From assembly GCA_963776565.1 (NCBI GenBank), contig CAVZNF010000005.1:248001-312000 (forward strand): DNA of 64,000 nt, written 5' to 3'. This DNA is from GMQP-bins7 sp963776565. GTDB taxonomy: Bacteria; Actinomycetota; Thermoleophilia; Gaiellales; Gaiellaceae. The translations under genes were made by a program, and so were the position numbers. Below the pieces are notes generated by a model. The model was not told the origin of the DNA, did no database searches, and was given only the letters and a program-made list of their open reading frames with translations. Below, piece after piece: positions 37,549-47,763 of this stretch. Each line of letters starts with the position of its first letter. Position 1 is the stretch's first letter.

Positions 37549-38371
37549 GCGCGTCGGCCGGGCGGCAGTCGTCACGCACGGCAGGCCCGGCCAGATCGGA
37601 GCCGGGTTCGCGCGACTGCAGGCGGTGGCGCAGGAGCACGGGGTGGAGCTCGTCCTTTCCCCCGACGAGGCCGAGAAGCACGGCGTCGACGCGAGCGACG
37701 AGGCGCATGCGGCCGATCTCGCAGTCGTCCTCGGAGGAGACGGAACGGTGCTGCGCGCGCTCGCGCGCTTCCTCGGGACCGGCGTGCCCGTGATCGGCGT
37801 GAACTTCGGCCGCGTGGGATTCCTGAGCTCGATGGGCAAGCGCGAGCTCGAGGAGGGTCTCGGACGCGTCTTCGCGGGCGAGTACGACGTCGTGCAGCTG
37901 CCGACCCTGGAGCTCGAGCATCCCGACGGCCGCACCGTCGCCGTCAACGACGTCGTCGTTTCGAGCGCGTCGCTCGGGCGCATGATCGAGCTCGAGCTCG
38001 CGGTCGGTGGCGAGGAGCTCGGACGGCAGCCCTGCGACGGGATCATCTGCTCCACGCCGTCCGGCTCGACGGCCTACAACCTCTCGAATGGCGGCCCGGT
38101 GCTCATGTGGGGCCTCGAGGCGATCGCGCTCACGTACGTTGCCGCGCATTCGCTGCGCGCGCGCCCGCTCGTGATCCCGCCCGGCTCGGACGTGATCGTG
38201 TGGAATCGCTCGGCGGACGTCGAAGCAGGCGTGCTCGTGGACGGACGTCGCGTGTCGACGCTCGCCAAGGCCGGCCGCGCAGTTGTTCGCATCGCCGACG
38301 ACCGCTCGCTCCTCGCGACGCTTCCGGAGGCGACTTTCGTGCGCCGCTACCGTCAGAGCTTCGCGTCATGA
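37511..38371 (+). CDS. nadK: NAD kinase
   Basis: Phosphorylates NAD to NADP. 286 residues, intact. The GGDGT motif is in VVLGGDGTVLRALARF, NAD binding in VNDVVVSSAS, plus CDGIICSTPSGSTAYNLSNGGP and IPPGSDVIV. The ATG at 37511 is the first start; its frame overlaps tlyA, as in related genomes, and the stop overlaps the next ATG by 4 bases. Confidence 0.93.
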   Translation: MTSTAGSPTPSGKRVGRAAVVTHGRPGQIGAGFARLQAVAQEHGVELVLSPDEAEKHGVDASDEAHAADLAVVLGGDGTVLRALARFLGTGVPVIGVNFGRVGFLSSMGKRELEEGLGRVFAGEYDVVQLPTLELEHPDGRTVAVNDVVVSSASLGRMIELELAVGGEELGRQPCDGIICSTPSGSTAYNLSNGGPVLMWGLEAIALTYVAAHSLRARPLVIPPGSDVIVWNRSADVEAGVLVDGRRVSTLAKAGRAVVRIADDRSLLATLPEATFVRRYRQSFAS

Positions 38372-39232
38372 GCGACGGACGGCTGACACTCCGAGACGGG
38401 CGCACGCTCGCGTGGCGTGAGTACGGGCCTGCCGGGGGTCGACCGCTTCTGCGGTTTCAAGGCACGCCTGGATCGCGGTACTCGCGCTATCCACACGAGG
38501 AGTCGTACGACCGCCTGGACGTTCGAGTGATCGTGTTCGACCGGCCCGGCTACGGCGCGTCGAGCCGGCTGCCGGGGCGCGGGGTCGCGGTCGTGGCAGA
38601 CGATGCCGCGGAGCTTCTCGACCATCTCGGCCTCGACGCCGTCCACGCGATCGGAGGCAGCGGCGGCGGCCCGCACGTGCTCGCCTTGGCCGCAAATCAC
38701 CCGGAGCGAGTCCGTGCCGTCGTCGGTCGTCGTCGGGCGGCCTTCCACTGGAGGAAGAGGACATCGAGCGGGCTGATCGAGCTGAACCGCGACGGCGTGG
38801 TACGCGGCGCGGCGTGGGTGGGATGCCATGTACGAGCTCCTCGTCCCCAAGCGTGAGGAGATCCTCGCGGATCCGCTTGCCGGGTTCCAGGCCGCGATGG
38901 AGGCGGCGCCCGAGAGCGACAAGGCCGTGATGGCGGATGCGCACTGGCAGCGAGTGTTCGTCGAAGACATCACCGAGGCATTCCGGCCAGGCGCGGAGGG
39001 CTGGGCGGACGAGGCGATGGCGCTGAACATGGAATGGGACTTCGACGTGGCCGACCTCCGGTGCAGTGTGACCTGGTGGCACGGTGAGCACGATGCGAAC
39101 GTCCCCATCGCCGCTGTCCGACGTTTGCTCGAGGGAATGGGCGACGTGGACTTGCGCGTCTGGTCGGACGCCGGTCACCTCGAGCCCTTCCATCGGCACG
39201 ACGAGATCCTCGAAGAGCTCCTCACTCGCTGA
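38368..39232 (+). CDS. Alpha/beta-hydrolase (four frame breaks)
   Basis: About 286 residues when corrected. N-terminal LAWREYGPAGGRPLLRFQGTPGSRYS, VIVFDRPGYGAS, the nucleophile elbow GGSGGGPH, a C-terminal WWHGEHDANVPIA and the His in DAGHLEPFHRHDEIL form a full hydrolase. Substrate unknown. Extra bases within 70 bp, at about 38725, 38737, 38771 and 38794, break the cap region; removing them gives ..VVVGGLPLEEEDIERLIELNRD. It sits between nadK and recN, an unusual insertion in that conserved order. Confidence 0.78.
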
Positions 39233-39240
39233 CGACGGTC

Positions 39241-40879
39241 GTGCTTCGTCGCCTCAGGATCGAGAACCTCGTCCTCATCCGCGAGGCGGAGCTCTCGTTT
39301 GGACCAGGTCTGAACGCCGTCACGGGGGAGACTGGCGCCGGCAAGACGATCTTCGCGCAGGCGATCGGCCTGCTGCTCGGCTCGCGCGCTGACGCGTCCG
39401 CCGTCGGCACCGACGGATCGGAGGCCTACGTCGAGGCGGAGCTCGATGTGCCTGAGGGCTTCTTCGACGAGGACGACGTTGCGGCGCTCGCGGAGCTGCG
39501 CCCGGAGGGTGAGGCAGGGCTCGTGATCGCGCGGCGCGTCTTCGGCGATGGACGCACGCGGGCGTACGCCTGGGGTCGGGCGGTCGCGCGCGAAGACGTC
39601 GCAGCCGCCGCGGAGCGTCTGATCGCGATGTCGGGCCAGTTCGAGCAGCGCAGGCTCGCGCGTCCGGCGTATCCAGCTCGACGTTCTCGATGCCTACTGC
39701 GGGGCGGAGCAGGTCGAGCTCCGTCGCCAGGCTCGCCTCGCCTGGCGCGAGCTCGGAGCGGCGCGACGCCGCTACGAGGAGTTGACGCGCGACGCCGATG
39801 CCGTCGCGTTCCGGCTCGCCGAGCTGCAGGCGCTCGTCGAGGCGACCGAGGGAATGGCTCCGGCGGACGAGGATGAGCTGCTCGGGCGGCGTGAACGGCT
39901 GCGGCATGTCGAGGAGCTCGCAGAAGCGGCGAACGCCGCCGCCTCGGCGATCGCCCCGGACGAGGGCGAAGGCGCCGCTTCGCTCGCCGCGCGAGCGGAG
40001 CGTGCGCTCGCACCGATCGAGCGCCTCGCGCCTGAGCTCGCTCCAAGTGTCGAAGAGCTCCGCGACCTCGCTGTGCGGCTCGGCGAGCTCGGCTCCGATC
40101 TTCATCGCTTCGTCGCGACGGTCGACGCCGGGCCTGGTGAGCTCGAGAGCGTCGAGGAGCGACTCCAGGCGATCGCCGATCTCAAGCGTCGCTTCGCAGC
40201 GGCCTCGTACGACGAGCTGCTGGAGCTCGCCGCGGCTGGCGAGCGCGAGCTGGGTGATGCCGCTGCGGGCGGCGATCCGGTCGAAGCGGCGAAGCGCGCG
40301 GTGGAGCTCGCCGAGTCGCACATGAACGCGATCGCGGCCGAGCTGCGCACCGCACGCGAGGCCAACGCGGAACCGCTCGCGCATGCCGTCGCCGAGGAGC
40401 TCGCCTCGCTCGGCATGGGAGAGGGCGAGTTCCTCGTAGAGCTTCGGGAGCGCGACGCCGGGGCGAACGGAGCCGACGAGGTGACGTTCCTCATCCGGCC
40501 GAATCCAGGCCTCCCGTTCGCGCCGATCGCCGACACCGCCTCGGGAGGAGAGCTCTCGCGCATTGCCCTCGCGCTCGCTGCCGTCGCGGGGGGCGAGACG
40601 CTGGTCTTCGACGAGATCGACGCCGGCATCGGTGGCGTGACCGCCCACGCCGTCGCAGCCACGCTCCAGCGCCTCTCCGAGCGCGCCCAGGTTCTCACGA
40701 TCACGCACCTGCCGCAGATCGCGAGCGTCGCCGACAGTCACTTCCGCGTCGAGAAGGTTCCGGGCGACCCGACACACACGCGGATCGAAGAGCTCGACGA
40801 GCTCCTTCGCCGCGAAGAGATCGAGCGCATGGCCGGCGGCGCGGAGTTCATCGCGACGCTCGGAGCGGACGTCTTGTAG
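39241..40879 (+). CDS. recN: DNA repair protein RecN (one frame break)
   Basis: SMC-like ATPase for double-strand break repair. About 545 residues when corrected. The N-terminal Walker A is in AVTGETGAGKTIFAQAIGLLLG, RAYAWGR and SGQFEQRRL follow, then a long coiled coil, the C-terminal signature ASGGELSRIALALA and Walker B ETLVFDEIDAGIGG. One extra C at ~39673 (TAT[C]CAG) breaks the frame just before QLDVLDAYCG. The start is GTG at 39241, 9 bases after the hydrolase. Confidence 0.9.
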
Positions 40880-40912
40880 CTCCGACGGCGCGGCCTGCTA
40901 CGGTGAGACCCC

Positions 40913-42544
40913 GTGGCCAGGTACGTGTTCGTCACGGGTGGTGTCGTCTCCGCGCTGGGGAAGGGCATCGTCGCCGCCTCGCTCGGTCGACTCCTCAAGG
41001 CGCGCGGCCTCTCCGTCTCGGCACAGAAGTTCGACCCGTACCTGAACGTCGACCCGGGGACGATGAGCCCGTTCCAGCACGGCGAGGTGTTCGTGACGGA
41101 AGACGGCGCCGAGACCGACCTCGACATCGGCCACTACGAGCGCTTCATCGACGAGAACCTCTCGCGCAACGCGAGCCACACTGCCGGTGCGATCTGGGAT
41201 GCAGTCCTGCGCAAGGAGCGAAAGGGAGAGTTCCTCGGGGCGACCGTGCAGGTCATCCCGCACATCACGAACGAGATCAAGGCACGGATCAGGCGCGCCG
41301 AGAAGGTGTCGCCCGCCGACATCGTCATCTCCGAGATCGGGGGCACGGTCGGCGACATCGAGTCACTTCCGTTTCTCGAGGCGATCCGCCAGTTCCGACG
41401 CGAGGTCGGGCCGGAGAACGTCGTCTATCTCCACGTGACGCTCGTGCCGTTCCTCGATGCTGCGGGCGAGCTCAAGACGAAGCCGACGCAGCACTCGGTG
41501 AACGAGCTGCGCCGGATCGGTATCCACCCCGACATCGTCGTCTGCCGCTCCACCGAGCCGCTCTCCGACGACATCCGCGAGAAGATCGCGCTCTTCGCGG
41601 ACGTCGACCGCCACGCCGTGATCGGGTCGCCCGACGTGCCCGACGTCTACCTCATCCCGGAGGTGCTGCAGGCCGAGGGGCTCGACTCGCTCGTCTGCGA
41701 GAAGCTCGGTATCGAGACCCCGGCCGTCGAGCTCGGCGAATGGGCCGACCTGATCGAGCGCACGCGCGAGCTGCGCGAGGACGTCGAGATCGCGCTCGTC
41801 GGCAAGTACGTGAAGCTCCACGATGCGTACCTCTCCGTCCATGAGGCGCTCAAGCACGCGGGAGTCCACGCAGGGTGCCGTGTCCACGTGCGCTGGGTCG
41901 ACGCGGAGAACATGACGTACGAGGAGGCCGTCCACGAGCTCGAGCAGGCCGACGGCGTGCTCGTCCCGGGCGGGTTCGGCTCGCGCGGGTGGGAGGGGAA
42001 GATCCTCGCGTGCCGCGTCGCCCGCGAGCAGGAGATCCCCTATCTCGGCATCTGCCTCGGCATGCACGTCGCCGTTTCCGAGTTCGCCCGTCACGTCTGC
42101 GGCATGGACGGCGCCAACTCGACGGAGATGGATCCCGAGACGCCGTTCCCCGTGATCGACCTGCTCCCCGAGCAGAAGGAGATCGAGGATCTCGGAGGCA
42201 CGATGCGGCTCGGCGCGCAGGCCGTCGAGCTCGAAGAGGGAACGCGCGCGCGGGAGACATATGGCGAGCCCGTCGTCCATGAGCGGCATCGCCACCGTTA
42301 CGAGGTCAACAACGAGCTCCGCCAGCGCATCGTCGACGGAGGTCTCGTCATGTCCGGCACGTTCCAGGACGGACGACTCGTCGAAGTCGTGGAGCTGCCC
42401 GAGCACCCGTGGTTCGTCGCAAGCCAGTTCCACCCGGAGTTCAAGTCGCGGCCGACGCGACCCGCGCCGCTGTTCCGCGAGTTCGTCGTCGCGGCACTCG
42501 AGCGCGCTCGCTCGCGTAGCGGGGCGCGCGCCGCGGTCAGCTAG
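40913..42544 (+). CDS. pyrG: CTP synthase
   Basis: Aminates UTP to CTP with glutamine. 543 residues, intact. The N-terminal synthetase domain has VFVTGGVVSALGKGIVAASLGRLLK, DPYLNVDPGTMSPFQHGEVFVT and EIGGTVGDIES. The glutaminase domain has the GICLGMH nucleophile Cys, and HRHRYEVNN and the catalytic His/Glu in QFHPEFKSRP. The start is GTG at 40913. A hairpin follows the stop. Confidence 0.96.
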   Translation: MARYVFVTGGVVSALGKGIVAASLGRLLKARGLSVSAQKFDPYLNVDPGTMSPFQHGEVFVTEDGAETDLDIGHYERFIDENLSRNASHTAGAIWDAVLRKERKGEFLGATVQVIPHITNEIKARIRRAEKVSPADIVISEIGGTVGDIESLPFLEAIRQFRREVGPENVVYLHVTLVPFLDAAGELKTKPTQHSVNELRRIGIHPDIVVCRSTEPLSDDIREKIALFADVDRHAVIGSPDVPDVYLIPEVLQAEGLDSLVCEKLGIETPAVELGEWADLIERTRELREDVEIALVGKYVKLHDAYLSVHEALKHAGVHAGCRVHVRWVDAENMTYEEAVHELEQADGVLVPGGFGSRGWEGKILACRVAREQEIPYLGICLGMHVAVSEFARHVCGMDGANSTEMDPETPFPVIDLLPEQKEIEDLGGTMRLGAQAVELEEGTRARETYGEPVVHERHRHRYEVNNELRQRIVDGGLVMSGTFQDGRLVEVVELPEHPWFVASQFHPEFKSRPTRPAPLFREFVVAALERARSRSGARAAVS

Positions 42545-42562
42545 GGACACGGCAACTGTCCC
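42544..42562. terminator. Hairpin between convergent pyrG and glucosidase genes
   Basis: GGGACA-CGGCAAC-TGTCCC, a 6-bp perfect stem starting at the last base of the pyrG stop codon and ~30 bases before the end of the convergent gene. No long T run, but the position suggests a shared terminator. Confidence 0.45.
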
Positions 42563-42591
42563 CGCGCACACGTGCTTCAGAGCAGCGGTGC

Positions 42592-44078
42592 TCAGGGCGG
42601 CCGCCGCTGGATGATCGCACCCTCGAAGGGCATGAGCGTGAGGCTGTCGACTTGCTCGCCGTCCCGAGCCCGGTTTGACGAGAGCTCGATCGAGCCGTCG
42701 ATGCCGTCGATCTCGACGAGCTCGCTTCCGAGATTCAGTGCGACCACGATCTCGTCACCGCGGGTCCATGCCCAGGCACCCGTGGGCGCCGGCAGCTCCA
42801 CGTACACGCCTTCCCGTAACGAGGCGAGCCGACGCCGGAGTGCGATGAGGTCGCGTGTGAACTGCAGCGTCGACTCGCGGTCGGCGCGTTGGTCCTCGAC
42901 GTTGCGGCTCGTGTCCGAGAGCGGCAGCCACGGGTCGTGCCAGCCGCCCTCGGCGGTCCACGGCATCGGTGTGCGACCCGGATCGCGGGAAGGCTGCGCG
43001 ACGTCGAGGATGCGATCCGCCGGAACCTCACCTGCCGTGAGACCGAGCTCGTCCCCGTAGTAGAGGCATGGCGTCCCGCGAAGGGTTAGGAGCATCATCA
43101 GGGCGCAGCGGATGCGGGCGTCGTCGCCGTTCGCCCAACGGCTCGCGAGGCGCCCGATGTCGTGGTTCGAGCCCGTCCAGCACGGCCACGCATCGGCCGG
43201 CAGGGCCGCCTCGACCTCGGAGACGACGGTGCGCATCTGAGCGCGTCGAGGTCGGCATGCGTGAGCATGAACGCGAAAGCGAGGTCGAGCTCGTCGCCGT
43301 GCTCGCCGAAGTATCCGGCCCATTGCTCGACGTCGAGCGAGTACGCCTCACCGAGGAGAAGTCGCGGCGGGTCGTACGTCTCGGCAAGCGTGCGCCAGCT
43401 CTGCAGGATCTCGTGCGTCTCGGGCCTGAACATCGAGTAGCGGCGACGCATGCCGAGCCCGGGGATGACCGGGTCGTCGCGCAGTTCGCGGTCCTTGTAG
43501 ATCGCGTGCGCGACGTCGATGCGGAAGCCCGCGACACCGCGGTCGAACCAGAAGCGGAGGATCCGCTCGAACTCCGGCGCGACCTCGGGGTTCCACCAGT
43601 TCAGGTCAGGCTGCTGTGCCGCAAAGTTGTGGAGGTAGTACTGGCCGCGCTCGTCGTCGTACGTCCACGCCGAGCCGCCGCCGAAGATCGACTCCCAGTT
43701 GTTCGGCACCTCGTCGGCCCAGACGTAGAAGTCGGGGCGCTCCCGGAACCACGGATGCCGAGCAGAAGTGTGATTCGGGACGAGATCGAGCAGCACGCGG
43801 ATCCCGCGTGCGTTCGCCTCCGAGACGAGTCGATCCAGGTCCTCGAGCGTGCCCAGGTCGGGATGAATCCCCGTGTAGTCCGACACGTCGTAGCCCCAGT
43901 CGACGTTCGGCGACGGGTGGATCGGGTTGAGCCAGACCGCGTCGATGCCGAGCCACTCGAGATACTCGAGGCGCTCCGTCACGCCCGCGAGGTCGCCGAT
44001 CCCGTCCCCGTTCGCGTCGGAGAACGAGCGCGGGTAGACCTGATACAGGACTGCGTCGCGCCACCAGCGGTCACTCAC
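42592..44078 (-). CDS. GH13 alpha-glucosidase / alpha-amylase family (one frame break)
   Basis: About 495 residues. Hydrolyses or transfers alpha-glucosidic bonds; the oligo-1,6-glucosidase/alpha-glucosidase subfamily is suggested by QVYPRSFSDANGDGIGDL, and no signal peptide is seen, so it is cytoplasmic. Catalytic residues: Asp in GVAGFRIDVAHAI, Glu in LLLGEAYSLD, Asp in TGSNHDIGRLASRW. DLVPNHTS and LRGTPCLYYGDELGL are also present. The frame breaks near 43240 (..HADLDAL|QMRTVVSEVE); here a single missing base is the simplest fix, unlike the extra bases elsewhere. Convergent with pyrG and divergent from the peptidase gene. Confidence 0.9.
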
Positions 44079-44113
44079 GGGGCGCGAACCCTAATCGCAC
44101 GGTCGGCCGTAGG

Positions 44114-45257
44114 ATGCGCCCCGTGCAGCAGGCGCTGACATCACCGCTGGTCGATCTCTTCCTCGAGCTCTGCGCGATGCCGAGCCCGTCGGGCAGCGAA
44201 CGTGCGGTCGCGGATCGCGTGGCCGCCTACCTCACCGATCTGGGGCTCGAGTGGGACGAGGACGACGCGGCGTCGAGGCTCGATGGCGACGCGGGGAACA
44301 TCTACTGCCGGATCCCGCCGACGAACGGCTCCAGTGGAACGCCGATCTTCCTCTGCGCGCACACGGACACCGTTCCTCCCGAGACGACGATCGACCCCGT
44401 CGTCGGCGAGGACGGAATCGTCCGAAACGCGGCCGGGACGATCCTCGGCTCCGACAACAAGGCCGCCGTCGTCGTGATGCTCGAAGCGGTCCGGCAGATC
44501 CTGGAGGAGAGTCGGGAGCACGCGGGGATCGAGCTCCTCTTCACGCCGCAGGAGGAGGTGTCGCTCCGCGGCGCCGACGCGTTCGATCACTCGCGATTCG
44601 TTGCGACGACGGGTTACGTCTACGACCAGGGCGCGGCCATCGGCGAGATCGTGCTCGGCTCGCCGCATGCCCGACTCCTCGACTTCCGCTTCCACGGCGC
44701 TGCCGCGCACGCCGGAATGCACCCGGAGGACGGCCGCTCGGCCATCGCCGCCGCGTCGCGGGCGATCGCCGACTTCCGTCTCGGCCGTGTCGACGAGGAG
44801 ACGAGCGCGAACGTCGGTGTTATTTCGGGCGGCACCGCGCGAAACGTCGTCCCCGAGTGGTGCTCCTTCACGGCTGAGGTGCGATCGCACGACGAGGCGA
44901 AGGCCGTCGACCTGGCGCGCGAGATGCTCGAGAGCGCCGCGTTCGCTGCCAGTCTCGCGGACTGCGAGGTCGAGTCCGAAGTCCGACCGAGCTTCCCGGG
45001 GTACCGCTTCCGTGAGAGCGATCCGCCGGTTCGGCTCGCCGCCGAGGCGCTGCAGCGAGCCGGATACACGCCGACGTATGCGTTGAGTGGCGGTGGTGCG
45101 GACGCGAACGTGTTCAACGCGCGTGGTCTGCAGTGCGTCAACCTCGCCAACGGGATGATGGAGATCCACACGCCCGACGAGCACATCGCGGTCGCCGACC
45201 TCGAAGGGATGGTCGACGGTGACGCTCGCGCTCGTGGAGGTCGCTGCTGCGTCCTAG
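44114..45257 (+). CDS. M20 family metallopeptidase, peptidase T-like (one frame break)
   Basis: About 380 residues. Metal-binding FLCAHTDTVPPE, GSDNKAAVVVML and the catalytic Glu pair in FTPQEEVSLRGA are clear; a dimerisation domain (RFHGAAAHAGMHPEDGRSAI) and the C-terminal His in MMEIHTPDEHI follow. It acts on small peptides in the cytoplasm. One extra base at ~45218 (GAC[G]GTG) hides the natural end ..MVDVTLALVEVAAAS; the stop at 45257 overlaps the stop of the convergent gene. ATG 44114 or GTG 44123 starts it. Confidence 0.87.
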
Positions 45258-45547
45258 CTGACCTCGGCGACCAGGTCGAGGGTGCCGATCTCGCCCGACT
45301 CGAGCATCCGCCAGATCGACGTCATTGCGTCCTGAAAGGCGGGTGAGCTCCGTGCCTCCTCGATCTGCTCGGAGTGTCGCCATCCCTCACCCAGGCTGAT
45401 GAAGCGTTGTGGATTCTCCCGGTCGCGAAAGAGCGTGAACTTCACGTCGGGATAGGTCAGCGCCGTACCGTCGGCGGACTCCTGCCATCGACGTGCGAAC
45501 TCGTGCTCACGGCCCTTCTTCACGATCCAGACACCGGATGTGTACAT
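45254..45547 (-). CDS. ABM-like (antibiotic biosynthesis monooxygenase fold) protein
   Basis: 97 residues beginning YTSGVWIVKKGREHEFARRWQE, with TLFRDRENPQRFISLGEGW and a C-terminal helix. The pattern fits the dimeric alpha+beta barrel ABM family, whose members are oxygenases or simple ligand-binding proteins; activity cannot be read here. ATG 45547 is chosen because AGGAG on the minus strand (45556-45560) lies 8 bases upstream; a longer frame from 45577 lacks this. Confidence 0.7.
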   Translation of the reverse strand: MYTSGVWIVKKGREHEFARRWQESADGTALTYPDVKFTLFRDRENPQRFISLGEGWRHSEQIEEARSSPAFQDAMTSIWRMLESGEIGTLDLVAEVS

Positions 45548-45616
45548 GGGTTCATCTCCTCTTGGAATCGCAGTCATTCATAACATCTCCTGCAAACCAG
45601 TTAGATTGCCGCGGCG

Positions 45617-46729
45617 ATGAGGATCGGCGTCGCCAAGGAGATCAAGCCCCAGGAATATCGTGTCGCGCTGACGCCCGCGGGTGCGCGCGAGCTTGTCCTA
45701 CGCGGCCATGAGGTGCGCGTCGAGACCGACGCGGGGGCGGGAAGTGCGTTCCCGGATGCGGCGTACGAGCGCGCCGGCGCGACGATCACCTCGGTTGACG
45801 ACGTGTGGGGCGCCGACCTCCTGCTGAAGGTGAAAGAGCCGATTGCGTCGGAGTATCCGCGGCTCCGCGAAGGCCTCACGCTCTTCACGTATCTGCACAT
45901 CGCCGCCGACGAGCCCCTCACCCGCGCCCTCGTCGATTCGGGCATCACCGCGATCGCGTACGAGACCGTGGAGACCGACCGTGGTGCCTTGCCCCTCCTT
46001 GCCCCGATGAGCGAGATCGCGGGCCGGCTCGCCGCGCAAGCCGGTGCAGATCAGCTCGAGAAGCCCAAGGGCGGCCGCGGGATCCTGCTCGGAGGCGTGG
46101 CGGGTGTCGCGCCCGGTCGTGTGCTCGTGATCGGCGGCGGCATGGTCGGCTACAACGCTGCCGTGATCGCGCTCGGCATGGGAGCGCAGGTGACCATCCT
46201 CGAGCGCTCGGTCGACCGCATGCGCTACCTCGAGCAGATCCTGAGTGGGCGCGTGCAGCTGCTCATGTCATCGGCGCTTCAGCTCGAGGAGTCGATCAAG
46301 GACGCCGACCTCACGATCGGCGCCGTTCTCATACCCGGAGCGCTCGCACCGAAGCTCGTCACGCGCGAGATGCTTCCCACGATGAAGGAGAGCTCGGTGT
46401 TCGTCGATGTCGCGATCGACCAGGGTGGCTGCGCCGAGACGTCGAAGCCGACCACGCACGACGACCCGGTGTACACCGTCGACGGTGTCATCCACTACTG
46501 CGTTGCGAACATGCCCGGCGCGGTGCCGATCACATCGACGCGTGCGCTCACGAACGTGACGCTCCCGTATGTCGAGCAGCTCGCCGATCTCGGTGCTGCG
46601 CGTGCCGTAACGGCGAACCCGGAGCTCGCCCGCGGCGTGAACACCATCGACGGCAAGCTCACGTACGAGGCCGTCGCCGAGGCGCACGGAATGGACTACA
46701 CGCCGCTCGACGCGGCGCTCGCCGCCTAG
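45617..46729 (+). CDS. ald: Alanine dehydrogenase
   Basis: NAD-dependent reversible deamination of alanine to pyruvate and ammonia. 370 residues, intact. N-terminal GVAKEIKPQEYRVALTPAGARELV, the catalytic His in FTYLHIAADEPLTRAL, NAD-binding VLVIGGGMVGYNAAVIALGMGA, and catalytic Asp in VDVAIDQGGCAETSKPTTHDDPVY. A stand-alone gene flanked by convergent neighbours, with no Lrp-type regulator nearby. With PPDK in the same window, pyruvate-alanine interconversion may be important in this organism; that is inference. Confidence 0.95.
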   Translation: MRIGVAKEIKPQEYRVALTPAGARELVLRGHEVRVETDAGAGSAFPDAAYERAGATITSVDDVWGADLLLKVKEPIASEYPRLREGLTLFTYLHIAADEPLTRALVDSGITAIAYETVETDRGALPLLAPMSEIAGRLAAQAGADQLEKPKGGRGILLGGVAGVAPGRVLVIGGGMVGYNAAVIALGMGAQVTILERSVDRMRYLEQILSGRVQLLMSSALQLEESIKDADLTIGAVLIPGALAPKLVTREMLPTMKESSVFVDVAIDQGGCAETSKPTTHDDPVYTVDGVIHYCVANMPGAVPITSTRALTNVTLPYVEQLADLGAARAVTANPELARGVNTIDGKLTYEAVAEAHGMDYTPLDAALAA

Positions 46730-46741
46730 TCGCCTGATTGC

Positions 46742-47740
46742 TCAGCGCCGCGGCTGCCAGGCCGGCGATCCGCCGAACGCTACGAACTGCCGCTTCGCAC
46801 TCCCGTCCGTGTTCATCAACGTGATTCCGGAGTTGCTCGCGTAGGCAATGCGCCGTCCGTCCGGCGACCACGCGGGAGCTGAGCCGCTGCGACTGTCGCT
46901 CGCGACCTTATTCACCTTGCCGTGGAGGTCGACGACGAGGATGTCGCTGTCCACGCTGCTGCCGAGCCGGAGAAACGCGACTCGCCGACCGTCCGGCGAC
47001 CACGCCGCGTGTAGGCCTCCACCGCCCGGCGCGCCCGACACCTGAGCGAGAAGCCGCTGCGCCGAGCCGTCGGGCCGCATCACCGCGATCCCGTAGCCGC
47101 ACCTTCCACCCGGGCAGATGTACGGCTGGTACATCAACAGCCTGCCGTCGGGAGACCACGAGGGGAACGACTCCGCGCGACCTCGTGTGAGCTTGCGCAG
47201 GCCGCTGCCATCGGGCCGAACCGTGTAGATGTGACCGAAGTTCGTATTCGCGCTCGTGAAGGCGATTGCCGTTCCTCGAGGAGACCACGAAGGGAGCACG
47301 GGCGCCGGAACGGCTCTTGTCAGGACCTTCGCCGCTCCTCCGCCGATCGTCCTCGTGTACACGAAGATGTTCTGGCCAGCAGCGGCGGTGTAAGCGATCC
47401 TCCTAGCGTCGGGAGACCAGGTGATCCGTCCGTCGAGGGAGCTCACCCCCAAGGCTCGTGCACCCGAGCCGTCGGCGTGGATGACACCTAGGCCGCCGCC
47501 AGGCTTCGTGTAGGCGATCCGCCGTCCGTCTGGAGACCACGCGAACGCATTGACGCGGCGCGCCTTCAAGAGCGGCTTCTGGACGAGTCCAATCTGCGTC
47601 AGGGTGAGAGTGCCGCCTACACCCACGAACCCCAGCGTGTCAGCTGCGGAGGGTGCGGCCTGCGTTCCAGCAGTCGCACACAACGCGAGTGCTACGAGGG
47701 TCGCGGACAAGCGGACGGCGACGACCGCGTGGCGAACCAC
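46742..47740 (-). CDS. Secreted TolB-like PD40 beta-propeller protein
   Basis: 332 residues. Signal peptide (VVAVRLSATLVALALCATAGTQA) then repeated WSPDGRRIAY-type PD40 blades, at least six, e.g. FAWSPDGRRIAYTKPGG, ITWSPDARRIAYTAAAG, PSWSPDGRLLMYQP, AAWSPDGRRVAFLRLG, PAWSPDGRRIAYASNSG. It forms a beta-propeller outside the membrane, probably for binding; no catalytic domain is fused. The start is GTG 47740, chosen because the signal peptide begins there. It follows a small membrane protein by 23 bases on the same strand. Confidence 0.78.
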   Translation of the reverse strand: MVRHAVVAVRLSATLVALALCATAGTQAAPSAADTLGFVGVGGTLTLTQIGLVQKPLLKARRVNAFAWSPDGRRIAYTKPGGGLGVIHADGSGARALGVSSLDGRITWSPDARRIAYTAAAGQNIFVYTRTIGGGAAKVLTRAVPAPVLPSWSPRGTAIAFTSANTNFGHIYTVRPDGSGLRKLTRGRAESFPSWSPDGRLLMYQPYICPGGRCGYGIAVMRPDGSAQRLLAQVSGAPGGGGLHAAWSPDGRRVAFLRLGSSVDSDILVVDLHGKVNKVASDSRSGSAPAWSPDGRRIAYASNSGITLMNTDGSAKRQFVAFGGSPAWQPRR

Positions 47741-47763
47741 ACCGCGATGGTACTCGCGCGTGG

